Shown here piece by piece: positions 11,853-24,045 of a stretch of DNA of 64,000 nt. The notes below the pieces were generated by a model that saw nothing but the letters and a program-made list of their open reading frames with translations, was not told where the DNA came from and made no database searches. Within the stretch, counting starts at the first letter, position 1. Each line of letters opens with the position of its first letter. The translations under genes and the position numbers were made by a program. The DNA is from Ornithodoros turicata (Eukaryota; Arthropoda; Arachnida; Ixodida; Argasidae), in contig NC_088201.1 of assembly GCF_037126465.1 (NCBI RefSeq), positions 19,328,550-19,392,549 of the forward strand. Reading direction: 5' to 3'.

Positions 11853-11901
11853 CCGTCTAGAGGATGTCCATGTTGTTTGCGTCGTGGTGAGAGCTGATAG
11901 G
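11853..11901 (+). promoter_or_regulatory. ERSE-like module, degenerate copy 4
   Basis: CCGTCTAGA leads to CGTGG at 11883-11887, nine bases, then ATAGG at 11897-11901. It sits about 105 bp after copy 3, as copies 1 and 2 sit about 93 bp apart. Confidence 0.35.
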
Positions 11902-14900
11902 ACGTATGGACGTGACGTACGAAATCGTGCTACAAAGTTCTCGTTGATGGGTCACACTTAGAACGTAATGTGACACAAAATAAAAGACAAATATGCCTTC
12001 AAAGTAGGCAGCTGTGGAGTTTCGGAGGGTATTGCTGGATTAATATCGGCTACAGATTGCTTGATACAGTTGCTACAGCGGCCTCTTGCGGGAACGATGT
12101 CGTCGAGATGTCAAAGCACAGTTTACTTGTAATATAATTTGTACGCATCGTGCAACTAACCTTGTCTCACGAATCAACAGTGAATATTTCTGAAGTGCTG
12201 AAGGAAAAAAGCCACGGGAAAAAGCAACCAGGCTGCGCCATCTGTGGGAGAGTATGAAAATCGAGTCCCTTCTTTTATTGTTACGTTGCCTTATCCAGAA
12301 GGCTAAATGTAACTTCCTCGTGCATTTCCTTATTTTGCACGCATTGCGTGATTATAGTCTTCAAAATAGCTGGCCATTCCTTTAGCTCAGTCAGAATCTC
12401 AGCTGACAATGACGCCCTCTATCATGGCACTCGGTAAATGTGCTGGGTGAGCATCCATGCCTCATACAACCTCAAATTTCGCTGTTCCCTTCGCGATTCC
12501 CACGACTCACGGATGTTCTGCATCACATTAATTTTGAGAGAACAATGCACGCATTCAAGTGCCATCTCGTGATGGCTGCAAAAACCTCCCAAGCTTAAAA
12601 AAAGAAAAAAGATGGAAAAGAAACCGCACACGGTTCTATCGGGGCAGGATGAGCGAAATCGCGCTGTGCGGCCACAAAGTGCGACGACAAATTTTGCAGA
12701 TGGGGAACGTTGTGTTGCTTTATCACACTGTGAAGGATTGCAATGCAACTGCACCCCCAATTATTTTTTTCACCCCCACCCCCCTCCCAGCTTGCGGTCC
12801 CGGATAAACTGACCGCGATCACTACTACTGAACGCGGTGCCGCACCACCTTTGTGGCATCATCCACCTGTTGTCATAGACGTACACATATTTGTTGGCCG
12901 TTTTCATTTCTTGATATCAATAATGCTCGACGGTATCAAGGTGAGCAGAATACTGAAATACTATAGCTGTTTCAAAATAAAAGAAAATAAGCCATCCGAA
13001 GGCACAGTAGTCAGCACTCCAAACTAGCTTTACCTGCTCCAGAGTGGAAAAAGGAGTAGATTAATGAATATCATTCTAGCACTCTTTGCAAGGCAAGCAA
13101 ATGAGTTTCGTGCTAAGCACACTCTCGTTGAATCGATCCAATTTGAATTTCGCGCTCCTCCGCAACTGGGGCCATCTGTAGGGAAGCACGAGAGGTTCGT
13201 TAGCCACGTCCGTCTTCGGCTTGGAAAGCGGGCAGCATGCAATACGGAAGTGTGAAAAAAAATTAATAAAATAAAACACCTGGAGCTTTACATGCACTGC
13301 AGAGCATTTCAAATTCACCTTCACTCTCTACGGCGTGGCCGTTCCTCAAATTTTTATTTCTCCAGCAGAGGTAACAAGAGCGAAACGCATGGCACGCTAT
13401 TCAGTATTTCCGGCAAATTCTTTTTGTTTTTAAATACGCGCAGCGTACTGTTGCTCATCACGTTCATAGTGTGAAGACGGAAAACAGAAGCGGTTTATTA
13501 CGGCGAAGGAATCGCCCGCGCGAGGTCGCGGCGATGGCGATGAATTTGCTTCACAATAGTATAGTAATTCACCAGTGGCGTAAACACTGCATAGTTCCCG
13601 ATTTCCGTTGCAGCGCTGCATTGTGTATATATTTAAAAAAAAAGGAGAGAAAGCGAGAATGTATATAGATTCGCAGACATTTGCTTTTTCATTGATATAC
13701 TACTACCGCGCAGCGCTTTTGCGCAGGTAAATCAAGTTTTCGCAGACTCGGAGCGATCTGCTGTCAAATCGGTTGGCAACCCTGCACCCGCGGAACGCAC
13801 AGAATGATGTGTGTTCAGTGCAGGTATACAACACGGTTTTAAGAAAATAAAGAGAAAGACAAAAACCTGAAATTGCCGCTTCGCCACCTTCGCTCGCTTA
13901 CCGACTACAGTAAGGAGAGAGAAAAAGAAAAGAAAAAGTCTGCCCCACCAATGCAACTCTCCAAACTTCAATCTGAAACCAAGCACGAGTCAAAAACCCT
14001 CTATATTCCAGAGGAAAAAATCCAGCCAGTTGCTTTGGTGCTGGCCCACCACTCAACTGCACAAGTGCATTGGATCGATTAAAATTGAATCTCGCGCGGT
14101 TACTGAAAGTTAGGGTTCCTGAATACTAGCCAACTAGCTAGTATTGAGGCATCCTATACGCACCCTACTGAAAATCCGCGGCGTCTTCCGTCTGTAGGTA
14201 AAGGGGGAAACTGAATTTATGCGGTAAATTTCACGCCGGCAGTGGCGAGAATTGCCTTAGACGTACAAAGAAAGCCCTACTTTCAGAACGTTCCTGAAAA
14301 AAGAAGAAGGAAGAAAAAAAAGCGCTCGTTGGGGGAAGCAGCTTCACACCGCGCGAACAGCAGGCCGCCGAGCAAGCGCTCTCCAGTCACGTGACCGTTA
14401 CGTCACGGAGGAGGCGGTGCCTAAGTACCCTGGCGACCCCCGAAATGGGAGCCCCGCGAGCGGCACACTGTTGGTCCAACTTGGTTGGTCACTCGACACG
14501 CCACGCACTTCCATTGGTTTATTTTCTCTGGCGTTACATATAAGGCATGCCACCAACACTATTTGAAGCGCGGCGCTAATTCATTGATCAAAGCCAGGAA
14601 GAATTGTGAACGAGACAAAAATGTGTTGTTTGCTAAAGTCATGTAGTCAGTTGACGAAGTCAACGATACATAAGTTTGGAAGTAATCTGTGTGTAAATAT
14701 CACATTTCGGTGACTGGTCATCCATGATTGGCTGCTGTGCGGAACACAATCTGGCACCGGGTTTGGAATCCAGAAATTTCAAAAATTTTCTGACACAGTA
14801 TGATCAATATGATATCAGACAAAACAGTAGCGTTCTATGCAAATAGACACGACGACATCATGTCGACTGCTGAAAGACTAAACTGTTTTATGCAAGAAAT

Positions 14901-14955
14901 TTCGCCCTAAACTCTCTCTCTCTCTCTCGAATTTTGTTGAGAAAGCTCATGCAAC
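11902..14955. other. no supported gene; old array-like DNA
   Basis: Scattered fragments resemble parts of the 16-37 kb array (for example GAATTTCGCGC and GCCATCTGTAGGG blocks near 13150 and ATCGATTAAAATTGAAT near 14075). There is a GC-richer stretch at 14380-14520 with CACGTG and CCAAT-type boxes, and a (TC)n tract near 14920. I found no exon that can be defended. Confidence 0.35.
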
Positions 14956-15554
14956 CAGAGCATCAAACCGTACCGGAAAGAACCGTTATTTTTCGCCGGA
15001 ACCGAACCGAAAAGGCCGCCTGGAGCTGAACCGGAACCGAGCCGATTTAGAAAATCTCGGTTACCGTTTCAAAACCAATTTCCGAGCATCGAGAGTGCGA
15101 GACTGACCGGTTCCAAAAGTAAACCGGTTCTTGCGACATTTTTTGCAACCGGAGTCTCCAATACAAGCAGAGATGCATAGCTGGACGCCCGCATCGATGG
15201 ATACAACATCGGACAACCGCGCTCTATAGTTTCACTTTCCTGTAGACAAGCGTTCTTGTCACAGCCTTGTGGCCAGCACGTTGGAAGGATAGGGAAGCTC
15301 ATACCTGAACCGTTGATAAAGTAAAAAGGTGCTCTCGTTGAAGGGGATACGACAGAGTCTGTACGAATAGAAAAATTGCTGGCTATCTTTACTATTACGG
15401 TAGGACATGCGAAGAGAAATAAATCTTTCGGAACTTTCTTACCGTTTATTTTAGGGCATATACCTTGCGCAATGAACCGGTTCGGAACCGACATGTGTAT
15501 CCTCCTGGAGCTGAACCGGAACCGAACCGGAAAAAAATTCGGTTTGATGCTCTG
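14956..15554. mobile_element. hAT non-autonomous element with perfect TSD
   Basis: Perfect 15-bp terminal inverted repeats (CAGAGCATCAAACCG) flanked by the perfect 8-bp direct repeat CATGCAAC (14948-14955 and 15555-15562). CAG-type ends with an 8-bp duplication place it in the hAT superfamily. The interior has repeated CCGGAACCGAACCGG-like palindromic blocks at both ends and no transposase. The intact duplication suggests a fairly young insertion. Confidence 0.8.
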
Positions 15555-15562
15555 CATGCAAC

Positions 15563-16400
15563 ATCCGTGCGTCAACGGAACAACTGAAATACATTCTCGC
15601 GCACGGCATCTGAGAACCGACACCGTGGAGTTGCACCTAAGCTCCTTTTGCGTGTAATGTTCTGCCGCAGCGCACCACTACAAGACGCTCCCTAATACTC
15701 CGTTGCCCTGTAGTGATGCGTCAAGACTGGCAAGTTAAATTAGTCAAATCCATGCGCACCTTTTACCAAATTTTTCACGAAGCTCGAAGGTTCAGTTCGG
15801 GGTGGCCATGGATGGTTTGCCCCATTTTTCCACATCTCCCAACTGCTCACAAAAAAGGTGCACGTATTGGCTATGATTTTTTTTTTCTCACGTTGTCAAT
15901 TTTTATACTGCACTGTACAAAGGCGTACGTTGTTCAATATCTCCATACCCTAACCCAGTAGCTCCAAGGTTCTTGGTAAATGAAGGATCATCGTATTTCG
16001 TCATTATTATCTGGAGCACAGAATACAAAAACTAAAATCTCGCTCTCGCCCCACATGATTAGACCGCGGCATACAGCGCGGCATATTGCTATCACAAGTC
16101 ACAACCGCGTTCCGAGAGAATCTAGACAACAGACGACCGATAACCATTTTTGAATTTCGCGCCATTATTGACGGCGATCTGTACGCCATCTGTTGGGAAA
16201 AGGCGGGGGTAATAACGCCCTCAAGTTTTCAACTCGACGAACCATCACAGCAAATTTTGCTCGTCATCGCTGATTCAGCATACATTTTCCTCGTAGGAAA
16301 GCTTTTGACCAAAAATAAAAAAGGAAAACGAAAAGAACGCATAATTTCAATTTAATTTTCGCGGGCACAGCGGATACGCATTATAGCAGAGTCAATTTTC
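15563..16400. other. no gene seen; leading edge of the array
   Basis: Past about 16.1 kb the sequence begins to match blocks found near the end of array units (GAATTTCGCGCC, CGCCATCTGTTGGG). No coding support. Confidence 0.35.
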
Positions 16401-16660
16401 TTTTTTTGGTTCAAAATCCCTTTCGTACTATTAGAACACATGGTAAATCTGCTTATTTATATATTACACCTTAGCGCCGAAATTCGATTATAAAAAGAAC
16501 AAAAAGCTCCCGTCACATTAAAATTCGGGAGAACACAACGAGAACAGCTGAAACAGAATTTTGTCTGAAAATAATATTTAGATAAAAACAGTAAAGAAAA
16601 TGAATAACTGCGTCGTGGAGAAAGACATACAAGTACAGTCAACTTAAAACATACAATCGG

Positions 16661-16943
16661 TGATGGCATCAGTACATGGCAGAAACACAGAAAAAGCGTA
16701 CACGTTCACCATCTAGAATACATTGCCAACTATTTGGGAGGTGGAGGTTCACGATTGGCTGCTTGACACGCAGCAGCTGTTCATTGGCTAGGAGTATGGC
16801 ACGTGAGCCTACAAGCGAAGCCCTTTTCGCGTGCACACTCGGCGATTGAGATCGTACTTCTAGAGGAGAGATCCTTCGTTTGCGGCGCGGCGGTCATTCA
16901 TTGGAGGAATCAGTGAAACATGGAGCCGAGGCTATTTCGGTGT
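16661..16943 (+). promoter_or_regulatory. array module, unit B
   Basis: CCATCTAGA at 16710, GGTGG (one change from CGTGG) at 16740-16744, nine bases, ATTGG at 16754-16758. A second ATTGG precedes GGCACGTGAG, then TCTAGAGGAGAGAT, a GCGGCGCGGCG run and TTCATTGGAGGA. It has the layout of a multi-CCAAT promoter, but no transcript is shown. Confidence 0.45.
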
Positions 16944-18026
16944 ATCTACGCAATTTAGACGCAGTGACAGTACTATGCCACTTCAGAATTAGCAGCAGTG
17001 TTTTATACTGAAATTGAAATGTGTCAGTTGGATGGAAGATGGAACAATACGGTCGTTTCAGTCACCCGTTTGGCGTCGAGAGTAATGCAGTTGTACGGGT
17101 TAAGAAGTCCGCTTTTATGCCCGGACATTACACAACAAGTCACCTGTTTAAAAAGTAATCAGTAACGAACCACCTTTAAACAGTGCCGTAAATGTGATTG
17201 ACAAAATGCTTGGATGTCGTGTTGCCACTCTGCGTCAACAGATGGGGCGACCATCCTTGAACTGTTGAACTCTCGCTCCCCACGTGGATGCGAAAAACAG
17301 TAAAACAAACTGGACAGGCCCCTAGACCCTAGAAAACCCTGTCAAGAAAATCCAGAGAAATCCCTAGATGGAGCTCGTCTCGACCAAATTTTCGTTGCTT
17401 CCCATCAAGGAGTTGAAACGAACATGTACACGTGAAGTGTATTTTTCGGACATGTACTTTAATCTGTGTATTTAACTGTAACATTACCATGCTGACCCCC
17501 CCCCCCCCCTCTGACCGGCTCCCAAACATGGTGAAAATCACTTCAAAATTGCAGGTTGCGTGTTTGTATGATTGCGATGACATTTGGTGGTAAAAGCAGC
17601 CCTATTTGTGAAGTTTGTTTTGGGTATGTGAAGTTTAGGCGGTAAATTTGAATTGCTAGCCTGTCGCCATCTAGAAGTAAGAATGAAAAATGAAGCGCGT
17701 GAGTGGTCAAATTAATATTTTGGAAATGCTTTGATTAGCCCTTAACACATTTGGTTACAGACACGATGAATCTAGGGAAGGCATTTGGCAGAGTTTTAAA
17801 TTGTTATTCAATATTTGGTGACGGCAGTGGTGCTACAGCGGACCACAGTGGACCTACACAGCGCTGCATGAACATTTCTTCCAAATGAATGCAGCAACGT
17901 CTCAAATGCAAATTGAATTTTCCAGAATGAGTATATCGCCCGTAGATACACCTTTAAAGTGCACATATTTAAGGTACACACATTTAAAAGTGTGCTAATG
18001 TGCTCTTTTCAATATATACGCCGACG

Positions 18027-20940
18027 TCACCTACCGGTGCTTGCGCGAAGCAGAATTTGCAAACCTCCACGTCGAAATTTTGAACGTGTCCTTATCCGTT
18101 CAAGGTGAAATGACTCATAAGGTTGCAAAAACAATTTCATTTCAAATAACAACTGAATTTTTGAAAGAGTTTCGAGAGAGCCATCTGGTGGTGGTCGCAA
18201 ACAGGACCTGCGAAGCAGTTCAGTAAAACTTCCGACATATATATTTTGATGAATTCGAGTGAAATTTTTATAACATTTCGTGGACTGTTGAGGAAGCATC
18301 AGGTTTCGCCACATCCTTGAAGAAAGTTCACCGATTGTGCTTAGGGTGCGGCAGGGAATCCGAAACAAAAAAAAAAAAAAGGAAGAAAATTGAAAAACGC
18401 GCATGGAGGAGTCGGCAAATCACAACGACCCTGGGTGACCTTCCATAACGAAAGTCAAATTTGCGCGCGCAAACCACTGGGTCACCACCAGGGCACAAAT
18501 CACGTTTGTTCTCTGTGTGCTGTGAAAGCGCAGTTCTTGGAAAACGTTTGTCTCTTATTTGCATGTTTGAGAACATCTTCACCAAATCTTAACAATTAAC
18601 AAAAATAAAACGGTGACATCAAAATTTGTGAGCACGGAAGCTGAATTACCGATAGGTTGAATAGCGTTGATGTACCTGTGTAAAAATGCTAACGGAAAAT
18701 AATAATGTATTTGTGACGAAGGGCACACGAGTACGATCAATTTAATGGCCAGTTCTCACTTGGCGACGCCCGACGCGGCGTCGTGAACGGACGGCGGAAG
18801 TAGACGGGCATTTCCGCCGTCCCGTCAAGGCGCATGATTTTCATGTTCCCACCACGGTGGCATTCCGTCGCCCAAAGCAGACGAAAACTGAAGAGGCGTG
18901 GCCTTTCTCTGTCATCTTATTGGTCGTCAGTGTATCGTTCTCGCCACCTCTCGCCGACGTCGTGAAAGAGACCGGCATAGCAATTTTTTTTGCTCGACGT
19001 CTCTCCTCTTCCAACGCCGGAAATGCACGTCTATTTCCGCCGCCCGCTCGCGACGTCGCGTCGGGCGTCGCCAAGTGAGAACTGGCCTTTAAACGTACGA
19101 TCAACGATGGCATCAGTAAATGTGAATCATTTAAAGGTTTTCGCGAGAGCCATCTGGTGGTGGTCACAAACAAGACCCGCGAAACAGTAACACTTTCGAC
19201 ATACATGTATATATTTTGATGAGTTTGAGAGAAATTTTATACATTTCGTGATTTTAATTTTTCGTCATTTGATAAGTAATTCGTTCATTCCTAATTTTGC
19301 AAGCATCATACTTCGCGACATCCAGAAAGAAAGGTCACCGATTGTGCTTATGGTACGGCAAGGAATCTGAAAAAAAAATTAAAAAAAATAATAATAAGAA
19401 GAAGAAAAACGCGCATGAGGAGTCAGTAAATCACAACGAGCATTGACTACATTAACCCTGGCTGACCTTCCACAACGAAAATTCAATTTGCGCGCGCAAA
19501 CCACAGCGTCACCACAATGTCACAAAGTCACAAATTACGTTTGTCTTCTGTGTGTTGTAAAAGCGCAGTTCATGGAAAACGTTTGTCTCACATGTTTAAG
19601 AACATATTCACGAAATCTTAACAATAAACAAAAATAAAACTGCGACATCAAAATTTGTGAGTACAGTAGCTGAATTACTGCTAGGTTGTATTGCGTAGAT
19701 GTATATCGGTACAAAAATGCTAATGGAAAATAATAATGTATTTGTGACAAAAGGCACACGAGTACGATCAAGTTTCAAGTTAAAGCGTACCTTCCGACAT
19801 ACATATGTTTTGATGAGCTTGAGAGAAATTAAAAAAAAAAAAAAAACGTTTCGTGGACTGTAAAGAAGCATCAGGTTTCGCCACATCCAAAAAGAAAGTT
19901 CACCGATTGTGCTTATGGTACGGCAAGGAATCCGAAAATAAATAAATAAATAATAATAAATAAGAAAAACGCGCATGAGGAGTCAGTAAATCACATCGAG
20001 CATGAACTACGTTATGGAAAGTCAGCCAGGGTTAATGAAAATTCACAATTCAATTTGCGCGCGCAAACCACAGCGTCACCACTATGTCACAAATTACGTT
20101 TGTTTTCTGTGTGCTGTAAAAGCGCAGTTCTTGGAAAACGTTTGTCTCACGTGTTTGAAAACATTTTCACCAAATCTTAACAATTAACAAAACAAAACTG
20201 TGGCATCAAAATTTGTGAGTACATTAGCTGAATTACCGATAGGCTGTATTGCGTAGATGTATCGGTACAAAAATGCTAACGGAAAATAATAACGTATTTG
20301 TGACAAAAGGCACACGACTACGATCAAGTTAAAGCGTACGATCGATGGTGGCATCAGTAAATGTGAACTTTCGCGAGAGCCATCTGGCGGTGCAAACAGG
20401 ACCCGCGAAACAGTTCAGGAAACCTTCCGTTTTGATGAGCTTGAGAGAAATTAAAAAAGACGTTTCGTGGACTGTAAAGAAGCATCAGGTTTCGCCACAT
20501 CCAAAAAGAAAGTTCACCGATTGTGCTTATGGTACGGCAAGGAATCCGAAAAAAAAAAAAAGATAAATAAGAAAAACGCGCATGAGGAGTCAGTAAATTA
20601 CATAGAGCATGAACTACGTTATGGAAAGTCAGCCAGGGTTAATGAAAATTCAATTTGAGCGCGCAAACCACAGCGTCACCACTGTCACAAAGTCACAAAT
20701 CACGTTTGTTTTCTGTATGTTGTGAAAGCGCAGTTCTTGGAAAACATTTGTCTCACATGTTTGAGAACATTTTCACCAAATCTTGACAATTAACAAAATA
20801 AAACTGTGACATCAAAATTTGTGAGTACATTAGCTGAATTACCGATAGGTTGTATTGCCTAGATGTATCGGTACAAAAATGCTAACGGAAAATAATAACG
20901 TATTTGTGACGAAAGGCACACGAGTACGATCAAGTTCAAA
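18027..20940 (+). repeat. about 600-bp sub-repeat, four tandem copies
   Basis: Successive copies begin near 18180, 19149, 19790 and 20379, with blocks GTTCACCGATTGTGCTTA, GCGCATGAGGAGTCAG, ATTTGCGCGCGCAAACCAC and ATCAAAATTTGTGAGTAC in the same order. The first copy is lengthened by the MITE at 18747. The third lacks the CTCF-like start. This local amplification explains why unit B is 4.3 kb and not about 2.1 kb. Confidence 0.75.
18747..19087. mobile_element. foldback MITE with perfect 31-bp TIR
   Basis: The outer 31 bases (18747-18777 and 19057-19087) are perfect inverted repeats starting GGCCAGTTCTCACTTGGCG, and inverted similarity continues inward to about 80 bp. Flanks are TTTAA on each side (18741-18745 and 19088-19092) with one extra T at 18746. 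The target resembles that of PIF/Harbinger (TWA), but the class is uncertain. It is inserted inside the first 600-bp sub-repeat; the other copies give the empty site. Confidence 0.75.
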
Positions 20941-20949
20941 CGTACGATC

Positions 20950-21235
20950 GACGATGGCATCAGTACGTGGGTGCAGGGACCACTATAGAATACACGTTCC
21001 CCATCTAGAACACCTCGTCAGCTATTTGGGACGTGGAGAGTCTCAATTGGCTGGTTGAAACGTAGTAGTTGCTTATTGGCCGAGAGTGTGACACGTGGGC
21101 ATACAGGGAAGCCCACTTTCTTCCGCACGCTCAGTGATTGAGATTCCCTGCCTAGGGGAGAGATACGCCGTTCACGGCGCGGCGTACATTCATTGGTGGA
21201 TTCAGTGTAACCTGAAGCCGAGGTTATATCGTTAA
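20950..21235 (+). promoter_or_regulatory. array module, unit C
   Basis: CCATCTAGA at 21001, CGTGG at 21032-21036, nine bases, ATTGG at 21046-21050, then a second ATTGG, CACGTGG, AGGGGAGAGATACG, GGCGCGGCG and TTCATTGGTGGA. GATGGGGCGAGCATCG follows at 21528. Confidence 0.5.
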
Positions 21236-22699
21236 AATTGTGCAATGTAGGTATACTGACGCATAATATGGGGCCAAATCTTGTAATCATCAATAATGTA
21301 GGACTTGCGAAGCAAAATTCGTTACATTTATGGCACACGTTTGCTACACCTAGGTGTCGAGAGTAATATATTCGCATCAAATAAGGATACAAAGTTTATT
21401 CGCTAATTCAAAAAGCAAACGGGAAGTTTACTTGTATTATACAATGTACATATACGTATATGCACATTAATATGATATACACCCATGGTTGACAACACAT
21501 CGTTTCTTGTACACTGCCGCCCCGACAGATGGGGCGAGCATCGCAAACGGTTCGCTTCTCCTTTGTCACGCGGTCATTAGCCACGGCCAACAGAAAATAA
21601 AAACGTGCAATGCACAGTGGTGCACAGTTCAGGAACCTCTGATGATAAACAAAGCCGGCATGAAGGGCTCTCAAATTCGAAATTAATTGAGAAACACAAA
21701 ATCGTATGTGTCAGAAGAAAGCTAACATTCCATACATCATAAAAAGACACGACAGAAAGACAAATACTAGGGAAAAGAATGTGCGCATAAAATTCAATTT
21801 TTCTAAAATCGTACAAGGTAGAATCGCACATCTTCCAGTTGCTCTGTACAAGAGCGTTAAACACAACAGTGTGCGAGAAAAGGGATCTTGATTGAACTAT
21901 TGAAATATTTGCGCAAATCAAGGTCCACGCTGTCGCCATCTCGGAGTAGGAATGGTAAATGGGCGTAAATGGCGTCCATGAAACGTTACATCAGTATTTT
22001 AAATTTGCATTGAGTCAATCCGAGTGGATCAAAAATCGACATTTAGGAACTTGGTGCAGAACGCATTTGTTGAAGTTTCAAATCGTAATCATATCTGGAA
22101 ACGCTCCACTGGTGGCCGTTGAGCGCGCTGCATCGAAAAACACAGAAAAAAAAAGTTTCTGTGGAATTTCAGGCTCTCATTTCTTGTGTCCAGCTATACA
22201 AGCAGTGACTAAATATGAAATTTTAAATACATTTCTAGGCTGATGCACTTTATATGTGTAATCTACTCCAATTACCTTAAATACATTTGTGGCATCCACT
22301 TAGCGGCAGTTGTTGCGAAACAACATTTCCAAAAACAACTACATAAACATCTTAAACGTATTCAGATTCCTTGTAGGTGCCGTCAGTAACAACGAGTGTT
22401 GCGGGTGACAAAAACAGTGTGCCGTTCAAGTATGGCGGGCTAGTTCAAGGTTTCAAATCCTACTTCTCAGGCGGTAAATTCGAAACAAAGTTTTACACCG
22501 GCGAATGCCACCTAGCGGTGACAAGAAAAAACAGATTGGAAGGATCTCTTCCGCATATTTTGATCGGTTGGAGAAAGAAGTGACACATATTTACTATGGT
22601 GTTAGGAAAGAAATAATTCTCGCCAAATGTTCGACACCAATTGAGCGCTTGGCGATGATGCGAGGCCTCCAGCCAGCTCAAGAGCTCTCATGTATCATT

Positions 22700-23580
22700 T
22701 GGAGGCCCAACCCTCTACCCAACTATCACCCTCATGCACATTAGTCTAATCTTTTTTAAATCTTATTTTTCTTTAATTTATCTCATCCTTATTTCACCTT
22801 TTCTTTTCCTTTCCTTTTCACCTGTATTTCGTTTCCTCGAATCTCGACTCGAGATTCGCGGATCCGAACCCCAGTGCCCAAAACGGCGAATAGAATCTTT
22901 CAAATCCACCAACCACGTTTGTCTGTTTCTTTTTAAAACTGGCGCCTCCGGAGTCTGCGAAAGTCTCATTGGCCTGATCCGGATCCCAGTGCCCGAAACG
23001 GCGAATAGAATCTTTCAAATCCACCAACCACGTTTATTTATTTCTTTTTTAAAATTGGCGCCTCTGGAGTCCGCAGAAAGCCTGATTAGCCTGATCCGGG
23101 GAGCGCAAGAACCACAACATAAAGCTCCGACATTACAAGTTTAAAAGTAACACGGTTTTGCTTTTGATATTGTTTCTTAGTTCTATGGCAAGAATTCAGA
23201 CACGAGAGTCTGTGTATATCCTGTAGTCGACGAACAAGTTAAATAAATTACATTTAAGAAGTATATGGGAGCATTTTCTCCTGAAAGTAAAAACTGTTAG
23301 TTAATTTGTTTTTCATTAAACAAATATATCAAATTCTGCTTCAAAACACTTTTCAGTTGAAGTGTTTTTGGCCCCTGGCTCTTTAAACTTTTTTTAAAGA
23401 AAGGATTCGAAAGATTCGAGGATTCGAAGAACCTTCCTTGGATTCGGATTCGGGAAATTTTGGATTCGTCCAATCACTACTTTTGAACTTCCTTTATTCC
23501 TAATTTCTTCCGTTTGGCTGACCTTTCCTCCTATTCTCCTTTCTCCTCTTTTTATTTGTGACCTGTCAGCAAAATTTAAT
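22700..23580. repeat. insertion in unit C, with a 115-bp tandem pair
   Basis: Foreign to the array consensus. Two 115-bp tandem copies (from about 22860 and 22975) share CCAGTGCCC, CGGCGAATAGAATC and CCACCAACCACGTTT. The block is bounded by GATTCG-rich runs at 22836-22866 and 23404-23470, which look like termini of a transposon. No coding sequence. Confidence 0.5.
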
Positions 23581-23819
23581 TTACGCGCGCACAGCACGCC
23601 GCAGTGCGCCGTTATCAGTTATGTAATAAGATCGGCAATAACAGTTTTTATTGTTCGCGAAATGTGTTGTGAATGAGAGGAAAGAACTGCAAGTATAACC
23701 TTAGTTGACTGCAAACCTTTACTCACTGCAGTTCCACAAAAATGCCAGTATGACAAAATAAAAGTCGTATTAAAATGTTTGCTAAACTAAACTACCAACT
23801 ACTTAAACTACGTTTACGA

Positions 23820-24045
23820 GTCGTCATAGTCATAGCGTTCTGGGACGTGGAAATTCTCGATTGGTTGTACAACGCTCGATCTCTGCTGATTGGATCAAAG
23901 TATGACACGTGGTTACGCACGTGATCCCCCTTACTCTGCACGTTCCGAGCTCAAAATAGTGCATCTGGGGGAGGGATATCCTTTATGCAGCGCGGCGTTC
24001 GTTCATTGGTGGAATCGATGAAATCTGGGGTTGGGGCTATATCGT
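23820..24045 (+). promoter_or_regulatory. array module, unit D
   Basis: CGTGG at 23846-23850, nine bases, ATTGG at 23860-23864; second ATTGG, ACACGTGG, GGGGGAGGGATA, GCGCGGCG and TTCATTGGTGGA. The leading CCATCTAGA is lost here. GATGGGGCGAGCATCG follows at 24364. Confidence 0.5.

Noticed and set aside
14384..14520. CACGTG and CCAAT boxes resembling the array module
   Set aside because: CGTGG and ATTGG are not at the 9-base spacing, so it was not counted as an ERSE-like module.
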